Source of the DNA: an uncultured Muribaculaceae bacterium
Lineage (GTDB): Bacteria > Bacteroidota > Bacteroidia > Bacteroidales > Muribaculaceae
Direction of reading: 5' to 3'
Length of the DNA: 64,000 nt
NCBI GenBank assembly: GCA_910578075.1
Contig: CAJTPK010000020.1
Location: 6,843-70,842, forward strand
Positions 37,737-46,029 of the stretch are shown one piece after another; position 1 is the stretch's first letter; each line of letters opens with the position of its first letter. The notes beneath the pieces were generated by a model, which searched no databases, had not been told where the DNA came from, and saw nothing but the letters and a program-made list of their open reading frames with translations. The position numbers and the translations under genes were made by a program.

Positions 37737-37768
37737 CAAAATTAACTTATATTTCGCGACATACCAAA
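37737..37768 (-). promoter_or_regulatory. Promoter of the pyrCKDFEB operon
   Basis: Minus strand: -33 TTTG (37765-37768), 20-base spacer, -7 TAATTTTG (37737-37744), with the pyrC ATG about 28 bases after the box. Confidence 0.85.
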
Positions 37769-37811
37769 TTAAAAATATAAAAAGCTAAGGTTCATTTCAA
37801 GATTCCTCTGA

Positions 37812-38906
37812 TCATATTCCGAATGTCATGCCGAGTGTCAGGGGCTGGAAGTTGATGGGAGAGGAGGAGTGCATCATGCGCATCGGTGACCATTTCACGT
37901 ATACTCCTACCGCACCGGCTATGCTTACTGATCCGAAGATGTCCACCGTGAATCGGCGTGGCGCTATTTCAGAGGTCGACCATTCGATCTTGTCATATTC
38001 TTCACAGAATGCCGTGCTCTTTACCGATGCATGGGGATTGAGGTTGAGAATAGCTCCTGCCTTGAAGCCTACGGCTGTCTTCGGTATCTTGTATGATGCC
38101 AATATCGGGAATGTTACGGAGAATATCTTCAGGTTGGATTTCTTACCTGTCACACCTTCCGCATACGGCATGTAGCAGACTCCGCGGTCGGGTGAGGGTG
38201 CCAGATGTGATTCTGCCGAATTGGATGTGAAGTTGCGCCATGACAGTCCGACACCGAATTGCAGGGATACACCCTTCGGTTTGGGGGCATAAGTCACTCC
38301 TGCGCACTGTAACCAGCTTATCTCCCATGATTTTCCCCATTGGAGGTTTTCCGGCACGGGTTGCCCTCCGGCATTATTAAGACCGAAACACAAGCCTTCG
38401 ATGCTGAACGACCATGCGGATTTGCGCTTCTTGTTCTTGCTTCTGTAGCCGAAGATCTCCCCTATCGTTTCTATGACATCCGCCTGACGCTGGCTTGTCG
38501 AGATTGTCGCGTCGTCGGGAAAGGGTATACGCACTAGAGCATATTGGGTGCTGTCCTGCAGGCTGGCCATATGGATGGAAACCTCGCTCTCGCTTTCGGA
38601 AAGAACCACCTTAAGCGGTTCATGTGATCTGAGAAGCGAATCACCTTCCATCCTGAGTTGCATATTCCCTTCCAGTATGAAGGGAGCTGTTCCGCTTGAT
38701 GAGGAATCGATGGTGGTCTCATATAGGTAATACCCTTTCTCCGGCAATTGCGTCACAAGCCTGAGGAGCTTCCCTTTTCTCTCCAGACGGGTAGTGCTGG
38801 ATTTCTCGATGACCTTTATGGTGTCGGTCATCTCTTCGCCATATAGCGGTGATGATGCGCAAAGAATTGTGATTGCGGATAGTATAAGGCAGTTGGTAAG
38901 TTTCAT
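37812..38906 (-). CDS. Secreted protein with predicted outer-membrane barrel-like C-terminal half
   Basis: I do not recognise a named family. 364 residues with a signal peptide (LILSAITILCASSPLYG). The first half (about 30-150) looks like a small beta-rich module (KGYYLYETTID, PFILEGNMQLRMEGDSL). The second half has alternating amphipathic strands and ends in FQPLTLGMTFGI, with a C-terminal aromatic/hydrophobic pattern typical of outer-membrane barrels. Last gene of the ECF sigma/anti-sigma operon, 29 bases after its neighbour, which suggests an envelope function controlled by the sigma factor. Function unknown. Confidence 0.8.
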   Translation of the reverse strand: MKLTNCLILSAITILCASSPLYGEEMTDTIKVIEKSSTTRLERKGKLLRLVTQLPEKGYYLYETTIDSSSSGTAPFILEGNMQLRMEGDSLLRSHEPLKVVLSESESEVSIHMASLQDSTQYALVRIPFPDDATISTSQRQADVIETIGEIFGYRSKNKKRKSAWSFSIEGLCFGLNNAGGQPVPENLQWGKSWEISWLQCAGVTYAPKPKGVSLQFGVGLSWRNFTSNSAESHLAPSPDRGVCYMPYAEGVTGKKSNLKIFSVTFPILASYKIPKTAVGFKAGAILNLNPHASVKSTAFCEEYDKIEWSTSEIAPRRFTVDIFGSVSIAGAVGVYVKWSPMRMMHSSSPINFQPLTLGMTFGI

Positions 38907-38935
38907 AGTTTTGTGGAATTAAATGTTGTGGAAAG

Positions 38936-39391
38936 TTATTTATTGATATTTATGAGTTGCTGGATATCTTTTTCAGATATTTTGCCTTCAAGATATATTG
39001 CAAGGACATCTGTGCCCCCGGTCAGGCGTTTGTCGACCATCATTATATATCGTCGTTTCTTCTGTCCGTTACCCGGAGGATCGAGTGAGTAGAAGGCATA
39101 ATATGTCTTGCCGTTCTTGAGTTTCACCTGTCGGGATGCCGCCTTTCTGCCATCAGCCAGTACTGCGGTTTTCAACTTGTCGGCCCATGCATTGTTTGAA
39201 TTGGCTGTCACGCTTTTGAAAACAGAGAGGTTTGAGACTCCGAGCAGTTTTCCATCAAGGATGATAAGGCTCACCCCTTCGCGCCCCGAATTGTTTTCCG
39301 AGAAATAGGGGTCTATGTTGAGACCTGTCTGGGCGTATGTCCGGATGCAAAACATCAGGACAAATGTTATGGAAGCTATCAGTCTGTTCAT
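38936..39391 (-). CDS. Small secreted protein of unknown function
   Basis: 151 residues with signal peptide (MNRLIASITFVLMFCIRTYA). It resembles short periplasmic DUF proteins found next to Bacteroidetes ECF sigma factors, with a compact beta-rich body (VKLKNGKTYYAFYSLDPPG, RRYIMMVDKRLTGGTDVLAIYLEG). It starts 3 bases after the anti-sigma gene, so it is in the same operon and may take part in signal sensing. No catalytic motif seen. Confidence 0.75.
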   Translation of the reverse strand: MNRLIASITFVLMFCIRTYAQTGLNIDPYFSENNSGREGVSLIILDGKLLGVSNLSVFKSVTANSNNAWADKLKTAVLADGRKAASRQVKLKNGKTYYAFYSLDPPGNGQKKRRYIMMVDKRLTGGTDVLAIYLEGKISEKDIQQLININK

Positions 39392-39394
39392 GAT

Positions 39395-39880
39395 TCAATC
39401 GGTTGTGGTTAATATGTCGATGAGTTGTTGCCGTGCCTCGTTCTGGGTGGATTCGGAGGCTATGCCTATCTCTTTCAGCTGTGTCAGGGCGAGGTTCTCG
39501 ACTTGCTGTCTGTCGTTGATTCTCTCTCCGCTGATGTAAGCCACGCATTCGGTCGTGTTCTTGTATGAATCATTACCCATGAAATGCCGTGTGATAGCGA
39601 CTGAAAGGAGTAGCAACGCGCATGCGGCTGCTGAAAATACTGCTATGCGCCTGAATGGGTGCCGGCGGGAATGAGTATTGTTTTTCAGCGAAGCCGGCTT
39701 GATGTTTGCCATCCCCATTGCCACGATCGCCTCCTGAGCCTCGGGATCATCCGGAAACATCGGCAGTAGCTCTTTAAGCAGGCGTTCCTCTTCAATCGAG
39801 GTCTCTGCCGCGAAATACTTTTCTATAAGGATATGTAGATCTTCTCTTGTCATTTTTAGAATATTTTTCTTGTTATTCAC
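39395..39880 (-). CDS. Anti-sigma factor-like single-pass membrane protein
   Basis: 161 residues. A cytoplasmic helical N-terminal part (about 1-75, with LHILIEKYFAAETSIEEERLL) resembles anti-sigma domains that follow ECF sigma genes. One transmembrane helix at about 79-97 (VFSAAACALLLLSVAIT) and a short periplasmic tail follow. It begins 8 bases after the sigma gene. Assignment rests on topology and position. Confidence 0.72.
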   Translation of the reverse strand: MNNKKNILKMTREDLHILIEKYFAAETSIEEERLLKELLPMFPDDPEAQEAIVAMGMANIKPASLKNNTHSRRHPFRRIAVFSAAACALLLLSVAITRHFMGNDSYKNTTECVAYISGERINDRQQVENLALTQLKEIGIASESTQNEARQQLIDILTTTD

Positions 39881-39888
39881 TTGGGATT

Positions 39889-40374
39889 CTACTGGGAATT
39901 TTCCCTGTATGCCTCCCTGATTTTCTTACGGCATCGGCTCAGTATCATCCTTATGTTTGGCTCGGAAAGACCGTAATATTCCGAGAGCTCCGAATATTCC
40001 CATTCATCATGGTCGCGATGGTAGAGCATTTCTCGGTCGCGCTCTGACAGAAGCCGGTTCATCAATGATTCCACCTGCCGTAGTGTCTCTTCGGTTGAGT
40101 CGTCCGGCGGATCCTCGGATAATTGCGGAGCTGTTGCCACATCATCGATGGAGGATGTCGGGCGGGAGTGTCTCATGCTGTCGATTGCGACATTCCTTGC
40201 TGTCACAGCGAGCAGTCCCTCTGCATGCCGGAGGTCAACGGGTACGATCCTCTTCTGCCAGATCCGGAGAAAGGCCTCCTGAAGGGAATCCTCTGCGTCA
40301 GGGGAGGATTCTCCCCTGTCGGCGGCTCGTCGGCTCAGATGCCGGAATGCTTTTATGAATAAATTTCTGCTCAT
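39889..40374 (-). CDS. ECF-type RNA polymerase sigma factor
   Basis: 161 residues, the usual size for an ECF sigma. Region 2 is recognisable by DAEDSLQEAFLRIWQKR; region 4 by ERDREMLYHRDHDEWEYSEL and a helix-turn-helix YGLSEPNIRMILSRCRKKIREA. It heads a four-gene operon with an anti-sigma candidate and two secreted proteins, and is divergent from carA. Such sigma factors normally activate their own operon; the promoter is probably in 40375-40450 but I could not define it. Confidence 0.93.
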   Translation of the reverse strand: MSRNLFIKAFRHLSRRAADRGESSPDAEDSLQEAFLRIWQKRIVPVDLRHAEGLLAVTARNVAIDSMRHSRPTSSIDDVATAPQLSEDPPDDSTEETLRQVESLMNRLLSERDREMLYHRDHDEWEYSELSEYYGLSEPNIRMILSRCRKKIREAYRENSQ

Positions 40375-40452
40375 CTATCCAATAAACGGACGCATCATCC
40401 ATTTGCAACACCCTACCCGAAAAATTTTTTAAACAATTAATTCGGTGTTATT

Positions 40453-40484
40453 TTTGGCGGTTAGGGCGATTCTATGTAACTTTG
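40453..40484 (+). promoter_or_regulatory. Promoter of carA
   Basis: -33 TTTG (40453-40456), 20-base spacer, -7 TAACTTTG (40477-40484). The expected start site is around 40489-40493, leaving at most about 12 bases before the carA ATG. Confidence 0.85.
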
Positions 40485-40501
40485 CATGCAAAATGAACAC
40501 G

Positions 40502-41578
40502 ATGCAAGATTCCAGAAAGGCCGTGCTCACACTTGAAGACGGCTCAAAGTTTGAAGGGTTCTCCTTCGGTTATGAAAGTCCATGCGCCGGCGAGGTTGTT
40601 TTCAACACTGCCATGACGGGTTATCCCGAAAGCCTCACCGACCCCTCCTATGAAGGACAGATTCTCGTTACCACCTATCCTATTCTCGGCAATTACGGTG
40701 TCCCCTCGGCTGAAAAAAGCACTGAGGCGAATGTCAGCGACTATTTCGAGTCATCGCGCATTCACTGCGAGGCAATCATTTGCCAGGATTACAGCTGGGT
40801 GCCCAGCCACTGGCAGGCCACCCGTTCGCTGGCTGAATGGTTGCGCGATGAGAAGATTCCCGGTATCTATGGTATTGACACCCGTGCGCTCACCAAGCTG
40901 CTGCGCGACAAGGGTTCGATGCTCGGTAAAATCACATTCGAAGGGGGAGAGGATATAGAATTCCACGATCCCAATAAGGAGAATCTGATTGCCAAGGTCA
41001 GCACCCGCGAGGTGAAGGAATTTGGTGAGGGTGAAAAGAGGGTAGTGCTCGTGGACTGTGGCACAAAATACAACATCATCCGTTGTCTTACACGCCGTGG
41101 CGTAAAGGTGACCCTCGTTCCCTGGGACTATGATTTCACCCAGATTCCCTACGACGGTCTCTTTATCAGTAACGGCCCCGGTAGTCCGGAATTCGCGGAG
41201 AAGACAGTTGAGAATATCCGCAAGGCTTTCGAGATAGGTAAGCCGATATGCGGTATATGCATGGGTAACCAGCTTCTGAGCAAAGCCGCCGGTGCAAAGA
41301 TATACAAGCTTAAATACGGTCACCGGAGCCATAACCAGCCGGTGCGCCTGAGCGGCACGGAGCGTTGCTTCATCACTTCGCAGAATCACGGCTTCGCCGT
41401 TGACAACGATACCATTCCCGCTGATTGGGAACCGCATTTCATCAATATGAATGACGGCACCAATGAGGGAATACGGCATAAATCCAAACCTTTCTTCTCC
41501 GCTCAGTTCCATCCGGAGGCAAGCAGCGGGCCGAAAGACACCGAGTTCATTTTCGATGAATTCATTGCATTGTTGTGA
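40502..41578 (+). CDS. carA: Carbamoyl phosphate synthase small subunit
   Basis: Glutamine amidotransferase subunit supplying ammonia to CarB for pyrimidines and arginine. The start MQDSRKAVLTLEDG (358 residues) is preferred; another ATG (40493) lies so close to the promoter that its mRNA would be leaderless. The N-terminal domain has GYPESLTDPSYEGQIL. The glutaminase has Cys253 in GICMGNQLLS and His337/Glu339 in QFHPEASSG. It is divergent from the ECF sigma operon and separated from carB by a terminator. Confidence 0.97.
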   Translation: MQDSRKAVLTLEDGSKFEGFSFGYESPCAGEVVFNTAMTGYPESLTDPSYEGQILVTTYPILGNYGVPSAEKSTEANVSDYFESSRIHCEAIICQDYSWVPSHWQATRSLAEWLRDEKIPGIYGIDTRALTKLLRDKGSMLGKITFEGGEDIEFHDPNKENLIAKVSTREVKEFGEGEKRVVLVDCGTKYNIIRCLTRRGVKVTLVPWDYDFTQIPYDGLFISNGPGSPEFAEKTVENIRKAFEIGKPICGICMGNQLLSKAAGAKIYKLKYGHRSHNQPVRLSGTERCFITSQNHGFAVDNDTIPADWEPHFINMNDGTNEGIRHKSKPFFSAQFHPEASSGPKDTEFIFDEFIALL

Positions 41579-41585
41579 TTAAAAG

Positions 41586-41618
41586 AAGTTGAGGACATGC
41601 CTGTCCGCAACTTTTTTT
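41586..41618 (+). terminator. Intrinsic terminator between carA and carB
   Basis: AAGTTG-a-GGACA-tgcc-TGTCC-g-CAACTT followed by a run of Ts, 8 bases after the carA stop and about 60 bases before the carB ATG. No TAnnTTTG box is visible between it and carB. Confidence 0.85.
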
Positions 41619-41676
41619 ATAACCCTCCCTCTCCCCTTATCAATTCATAAACTCATACACTCATCAACTCATAAAA

Positions 41677-44600
41677 ATGGATATTAAGAAAGTATTGTTT
41701 CTCGGTTCCGGCGCCCTCAAGATCGGTGAGGCCGGTGAATTCGACTATAGTGGCTCACAGGCTTTGAAAGCTATGAAGGAGGAAAATATCGAGACGGTGT
41801 TGATCAACCCCAACATCGCTACGGTGCAGACTTCAGAAGGTTTTGCCGATAAGATCTATTTCTTGCCCGTTACCCCCTACTTTGTTGAGAAGGTGATTGA
41901 GAAGGAGCGTCCCGATGGAATATTCCTGGCATTCGGCGGTCAGACCGCGCTCAACTGCGGTGTGAAACTTTATGAATCCGGTGTGCTGGAGAAATATGAT
42001 GTCAAGGTTCTTGGAACTCCGGTGCGCGCCATCATGGATACTGAAGACCGCGAGCTGTTCGTCAAGAAGCTCGATGAGATAAATGTGAAGACAATCAAGA
42101 GCGAGGCTGTGGATTCAGTGGAGGATGCTCTTGCTGCTGCTGACCGTCTCGGTTATCCGGTGATCATACGCGCCGCGTATGCGTTGGGTGGTCTCGGCAG
42201 CGGTTTCTGCGACAACCGTCAGGAACTGATCTCCCTCGTGGAGCAGGCTTTGTCTTTCTCTCCGCAGGTGCTTGTGGAGAAGAGTCTGAAAGGCTGGAAA
42301 GAGGTGGAGTATGAGGTGGTGCGCGACCGTTTCGACAACTGTATCACGGTCTGCAACATGGAGAATTTCGACCCTCTCGGCATACATACCGGTGAGAGTA
42401 TCGTGGTGGCTCCTTCGCAGACTCTCTCGAATGAGGATTACCATATGCTCCGCAAACTCGCCATCAAGATTATCCGCCATATCGGAATCGTGGGTGAGTG
42501 CAACGTGCAGTATGCTTTCGACCCGGAATCGATGGATTACCGTGTGATCGAGGTTAACGCGCGTCTGTCGCGCTCCTCTGCGTTGGCTTCCAAGGCAACC
42601 GGATATCCATTGGCTTTCGTTGCCGCGAAACTTGGATTAGGTTACGGCCTTTTCGATCTGAAGAATTCTGTGACACGCTCCACTTCCGCTTTCTTCGAGC
42701 CGGCTCTCGACTATATCGTCTGCAAGATCCCCCGCTGGGACCTTGGCAAATTCCACGGTGTGCGCCGCGAGATTGGCAGCTCCATGAAGTCGGTAGGTGA
42801 GGTTATGGCTATCGGCCGCACTTTCGAGGAGGTGATTCAGAAGGGTCTCCGCATGATCGGCCAGGGAATGCATGGCTTTGTGGAGAATAAGCCTATCAAG
42901 ATTGCTGATATCGATAAATCGCTCAGCGAACCGACTGATAAGCGCATATTTGTGATCGAGGAGGCTTTCCGCCGCGGATATACGGTGGATAGAATACATG
43001 AGTTGACAAAGATCGACCGCTGGTTCCTTGAGAAACTGCATATCATCTGCAGCACCTGCAAGGAACTCGAATCCTATGATTCTCTCGACAATATTCCGGA
43101 TGAGCTGATGCGCCGTGCAAAGGAGCAGGGCTTCAGCGATTTCCAGATCGGTCGCGCTGTCTGGGGAACACGCATGAACACTGAGGCTGAGCAACTCTCA
43201 AATGAGGTGCGTGCCGACCGTCTGCGCCGTGGCATCCGTCCGGTGGTAAAACAGATCGATACCCTCGCCGCCGAATACCCGGCACAGACCAACTATCTCT
43301 ACCTGACATACAATGGCCGCCAGAATGATGTGAATTATCTTGGCGACAAGCGTTCGGTGGTGGTTCTCGGTTCAGGCGCGTACCGCATCGGTAGCTCTGT
43401 GGAGTTCGACTGGTGTGGTGTCAATGCCCTTATGACGGTTGCTGAGGCTGGTTATCGTCCTGTGATGATCAATTATAATCCGGAGACTGTCTCCACTGAC
43501 TATGACATGTGTGAGCGTCTCTATTTCGATGAATTGACATATGAGCGCGTGATGGATATCCTTGAGCTGGAGGTGCCTCACGGTGTTATTCTCTCCACCG
43601 GTGGTCAGATTCCCAATAACCTTGCGATGCGTCTTGACGCTGCGGAGGTGAACATCCTCGGCACGCAGGCGAAAGATATCGACAATGCCGAGGACCGCAA
43701 CAAGTTCTCATCGCTCTGCGACTCTATTGGTGTCGACCAGCCACGCTGGCGCGAGCTGACATCGATGGCTGATATCGATGAGTTTGTGGCGGAGGTAGGC
43801 TTCCCTGTGCTCGTGCGCCCCTCCTATGTGCTTTCAGGGGCAGCGATGAACGTTTGCTCCAACGAGGATGAGCTGCAGCGCTTCCTCAAGCTTGCCGCCA
43901 ATGTCTCCAAGCAGCATCCCGTGGTGGTTTCCGACTTTATCCAAGGAGCCAAGGAGATCGAGATGGATGCCGTGGCTCAGAATGGCGAGATCAAGCTTTA
44001 CGCTATCTCCGAGCATATAGAGTTTGCCGGTGTGCACTCCGGTGACGCGACCATCCAGTTCCCGCCCCAGAAACTCTACGTGGAGACTATGCGCCGTATC
44101 AAGAAGATATCAGGACGTATAGCCGCCGCGCTCCATATCTCCGGACCGTTCAACATCCAGTTCCTCGCCAAGGATAATGACATAAAGGTTATAGAATGTA
44201 ATCTCCGCGCGTCGCGTTCGTTCCCCTTTGTGTCTAAAGTCTCCAAACAGAATTTCATCGACACCGCCACCCGCGTCATGCTCGGCATGAATGTCGACAA
44301 ACCCGGTAAATCGGCTTTCGACCTCGACTATGTAGGCATCAAGGCCTCGCAGTTCTCCTTCTCCCGTCTGCAGGGTGCTGACCCGGTTCTCGGTGTGGAT
44401 ATGTCATCCACAGGAGAGGTTGGTTGCATCGGTGACGATACATCAGAGGCAATCCTGAAAGCGATGCTTTCGGTAGGGTATACCATCCCCAAGAAGACAG
44501 TGCTCATTAGTGGTGGCACAGCCCGCTCCAAGGTGGATCTGCTCGAGCCGGCACGCATGCTTCACCAGAAAGGCTATGTGATCTACGCTACAGAAGGTAC

Positions 44601-44892
44601 ACAGCGCTTCTTAGCCGAGAACGGCATCCCGGCGATACAGGTGCATCTCCCCGGCACAGATAAGCAGCCACAGGCGCTTGAAATGCTCCACAACAAAGAG
44701 ATTGATCTTGTGGTCAACATCCCCAAGAATCTCACACCGAAAGAGCTCAGCAACGGCTACAAGGTACGTCGTGCGGCGATCGACCTCAACATCCCCTTGT
44801 TGACGAACGCCCGCCTCGCCTCCGCCTTCATCCGCGCCTTCTGCGAGATCCCGATGTCCGAAATCAAGATCAAGAGCTGGGACGAGTATTGA
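41677..44892 (+). CDS. carB: Carbamoyl phosphate synthase large subunit
   Basis: Makes carbamoyl phosphate from bicarbonate, ammonia and two ATP. 1071 residues, full length. Two homologous ATP-grasp halves: GSGALKIGEAGEFDYSGSQA starts the first and GSGAYRIGSSVEFDWCG the second at about 565. Metal/ATP residues in VIEVNARLSRSSALASKATG and VIECNLRASRSFPFVSK. The C-terminal MGS-like allosteric domain begins at about 935 (PKKTVLISGGTARSK). The 5' leader has direct A/T-rich repeats of the type AACTCATAC/ACTCATCA just before the ATG. The next 360 bases hold a repeat element. Confidence 0.98.
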   Translation: MDIKKVLFLGSGALKIGEAGEFDYSGSQALKAMKEENIETVLINPNIATVQTSEGFADKIYFLPVTPYFVEKVIEKERPDGIFLAFGGQTALNCGVKLYESGVLEKYDVKVLGTPVRAIMDTEDRELFVKKLDEINVKTIKSEAVDSVEDALAAADRLGYPVIIRAAYALGGLGSGFCDNRQELISLVEQALSFSPQVLVEKSLKGWKEVEYEVVRDRFDNCITVCNMENFDPLGIHTGESIVVAPSQTLSNEDYHMLRKLAIKIIRHIGIVGECNVQYAFDPESMDYRVIEVNARLSRSSALASKATGYPLAFVAAKLGLGYGLFDLKNSVTRSTSAFFEPALDYIVCKIPRWDLGKFHGVRREIGSSMKSVGEVMAIGRTFEEVIQKGLRMIGQGMHGFVENKPIKIADIDKSLSEPTDKRIFVIEEAFRRGYTVDRIHELTKIDRWFLEKLHIICSTCKELESYDSLDNIPDELMRRAKEQGFSDFQIGRAVWGTRMNTEAEQLSNEVRADRLRRGIRPVVKQIDTLAAEYPAQTNYLYLTYNGRQNDVNYLGDKRSVVVLGSGAYRIGSSVEFDWCGVNALMTVAEAGYRPVMINYNPETVSTDYDMCERLYFDELTYERVMDILELEVPHGVILSTGGQIPNNLAMRLDAAEVNILGTQAKDIDNAEDRNKFSSLCDSIGVDQPRWRELTSMADIDEFVAEVGFPVLVRPSYVLSGAAMNVCSNEDELQRFLKLAANVSKQHPVVVSDFIQGAKEIEMDAVAQNGEIKLYAISEHIEFAGVHSGDATIQFPPQKLYVETMRRIKKISGRIAAALHISGPFNIQFLAKDNDIKVIECNLRASRSFPFVSKVSKQNFIDTATRVMLGMNVDKPGKSAFDLDYVGIKASQFSFSRLQGADPVLGVDMSSTGEVGCIGDDTSEAILKAMLSVGYTIPKKTVLISGGTARSKVDLLEPARMLHQKGYVIYATEGTQRFLAENGIPAIQVHLPGTDKQPQALEMLHNKEIDLVVNIPKNLTPKELSNGYKVRRAAIDLNIPLLTNARLASAFIRAFCEIPMSEIKIKSWDEY

Positions 44893-44925
44893 CTTTGACA
44901 TCGGCAGCCCTCAGCAGCAGAGACC

Positions 44926-45230
44926 ACTGGGTCTAATGGGGCTGCTGGGGCTGCTGGGGCTGCTGGGGCTGCTGGGGCTGCTGCGGCTACTGCGGCTACT
45001 GCGGCCGCTGAGTCGCTGCGGCCACTGGGGCTGCTGAGTCAACTGAGACCAATGGGGCAACTGAGAAATCAGAGCTATTCGCCTCATCCGAGTCATTCGC
45101 GACAAAGTTTTCCAGCTTTGTTCCCCTGTTTTCTCATTAGCCCCCTAAGCCCCCAGTAGCCCCATTGGCCTCATAAAAAGCCATTGGTCCCATAAAAATC
45201 AATTGGCCCCATAAGAGCCTCAATCAAAAA
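44926..45230. repeat. Hairpin-forming 9-nt-repeat element, copy A
   Basis: The left arm is an array of 9-nt units (five perfect GGGGCTGCT at 44938-44982, then GCGGCTACT and GAGxCxAAT variants to about 45065). A conserved non-repetitive centre follows (GAGAAATCAGAGCTATTCGC at about 45063-45082). The right arm is the same unit in complement (CTCATTAGC, CCCATTGGC to about 45222). The arms can fold into a long imperfect hairpin. It directly follows carB and ends before the four-helix gene. Confidence 0.85.
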
Positions 45231-45255
45231 GCAACCAAATTAAAAATAAGAGAAT

Positions 45256-45816
45256 ATGGCCTCTTTCCTCCCTCAGCGCGGAAATTACCGCAGTCTGATT
45301 GTATTCCGCAAAGCGGAATGCATCTACGACATAACATTCTATTTCGCGCAGAATTTCCTAAGTCGGGGAGACCGCACGGTTGACCAGATGATACAGGCTG
45401 CGCGTTCCGGAAAACAGAACATAGCTGAGGGATGCTCCGCATCAACGACTTCCAGAGAGACAGAGATAAAGCTCCTGAACGTGGCGAAAGCCTCGCTTCA
45501 GGAGCTTTTGCTTGATTATGAAGACTACCTCCGTGTGAGAGGGTTGAGTCTTTGGGATAAAGACAATCCCCGCACTATAAAGCTTCGCGAGAAATGTCTC
45601 AACTGCGCGGATACGGAGACATACATGGCTATACTTCCCAAATGTGACACCGAGATGATCTGCAACCTTGCCGCCACACTCATCCACCAGACAGACGTAT
45701 TGCTCAAACGCTTGATAGATAAGGTGCAGGATCAATTCCTCAAAGAAGGCGGCATCCGCGAGCAGATGACCCGCGCCCGCCTCCAATCCCGCAACAACCG
45801 CAATTCCCCTCGCTGA
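45256..45816 (+). CDS. Four-helix-bundle suffix domain protein
   Basis: 186 residues. The N-terminal 120 residues are a four-helix bundle of the S23/IVS-protein type (SLIVFRKAECIYDITFYF, MIQAARSGKQNIAEGCSAS, EIKLLNVAKASLQELLLDY). The C-terminal extension corresponds to the so-called four-helix-bundle suffix domain, ending in a basic Arg/Asn-rich tail (QMTRARLQSRNNRNSPR). Relatives include the accessory protein Avd of diversity-generating retroelements, which binds nucleic acid, but no reverse transcriptase or variable repeat is nearby. The gene is framed by two direct copies of a hairpin-forming repeat, and copy B begins at its stop codon. Function unknown; RNA or DNA binding is inference from fold and basic tail. 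Confidence 0.85.
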   Translation: MASFLPQRGNYRSLIVFRKAECIYDITFYFAQNFLSRGDRTVDQMIQAARSGKQNIAEGCSASTTSRETEIKLLNVAKASLQELLLDYEDYLRVRGLSLWDKDNPRTIKLREKCLNCADTETYMAILPKCDTEMICNLAATLIHQTDVLLKRLIDKVQDQFLKEGGIREQMTRARLQSRNNRNSPR

Positions 45817-45818
45817 GT

Positions 45819-46019
45819 CTAATGGGGCTGCTGTGGCTACTGGGGCCAATGAGGCTTCTGGGACCACTGAGTCTAATGAGACCACTGGGGCAACTGAGAA
45901 ATCAGAGCTATTCGCCTCATCCGCCTCATTCGCATCAAAATTCCCCTGCCTTGTCCCCCTGTTTTCTCATTAGCCCCATAAGTCCCATTAGCCCCATTGG
46001 CCCCATGAAAATCGATAGC
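45819..46019. repeat. Hairpin-forming 9-nt-repeat element, copy B
   Basis: Same architecture and orientation as copy A: 9-nt units such as GGGGCTACT, GGGGCCAAT, GGGACCACT, GAGTCTAAT (45826-45900), then the near-identical centre starting GAGAAATCAGAGCTATTCGC at about 45897, then complementary units CTCATTAGC, CCCATAAGT, CCCATTAGC, CCCATTGGC. The shared centre and right arm show it is a true copy of A, not only similar low-complexity sequence. Confidence 0.85.
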
Positions 46020-46029
46020 CCCAAAAAAC

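Noticed and set aside
44926..46019. Diversity-generating retroelement around the four-helix protein
   Set aside because: No reverse transcriptase, template repeat or variable repeat is present; only the Avd-like fold invites the comparison.
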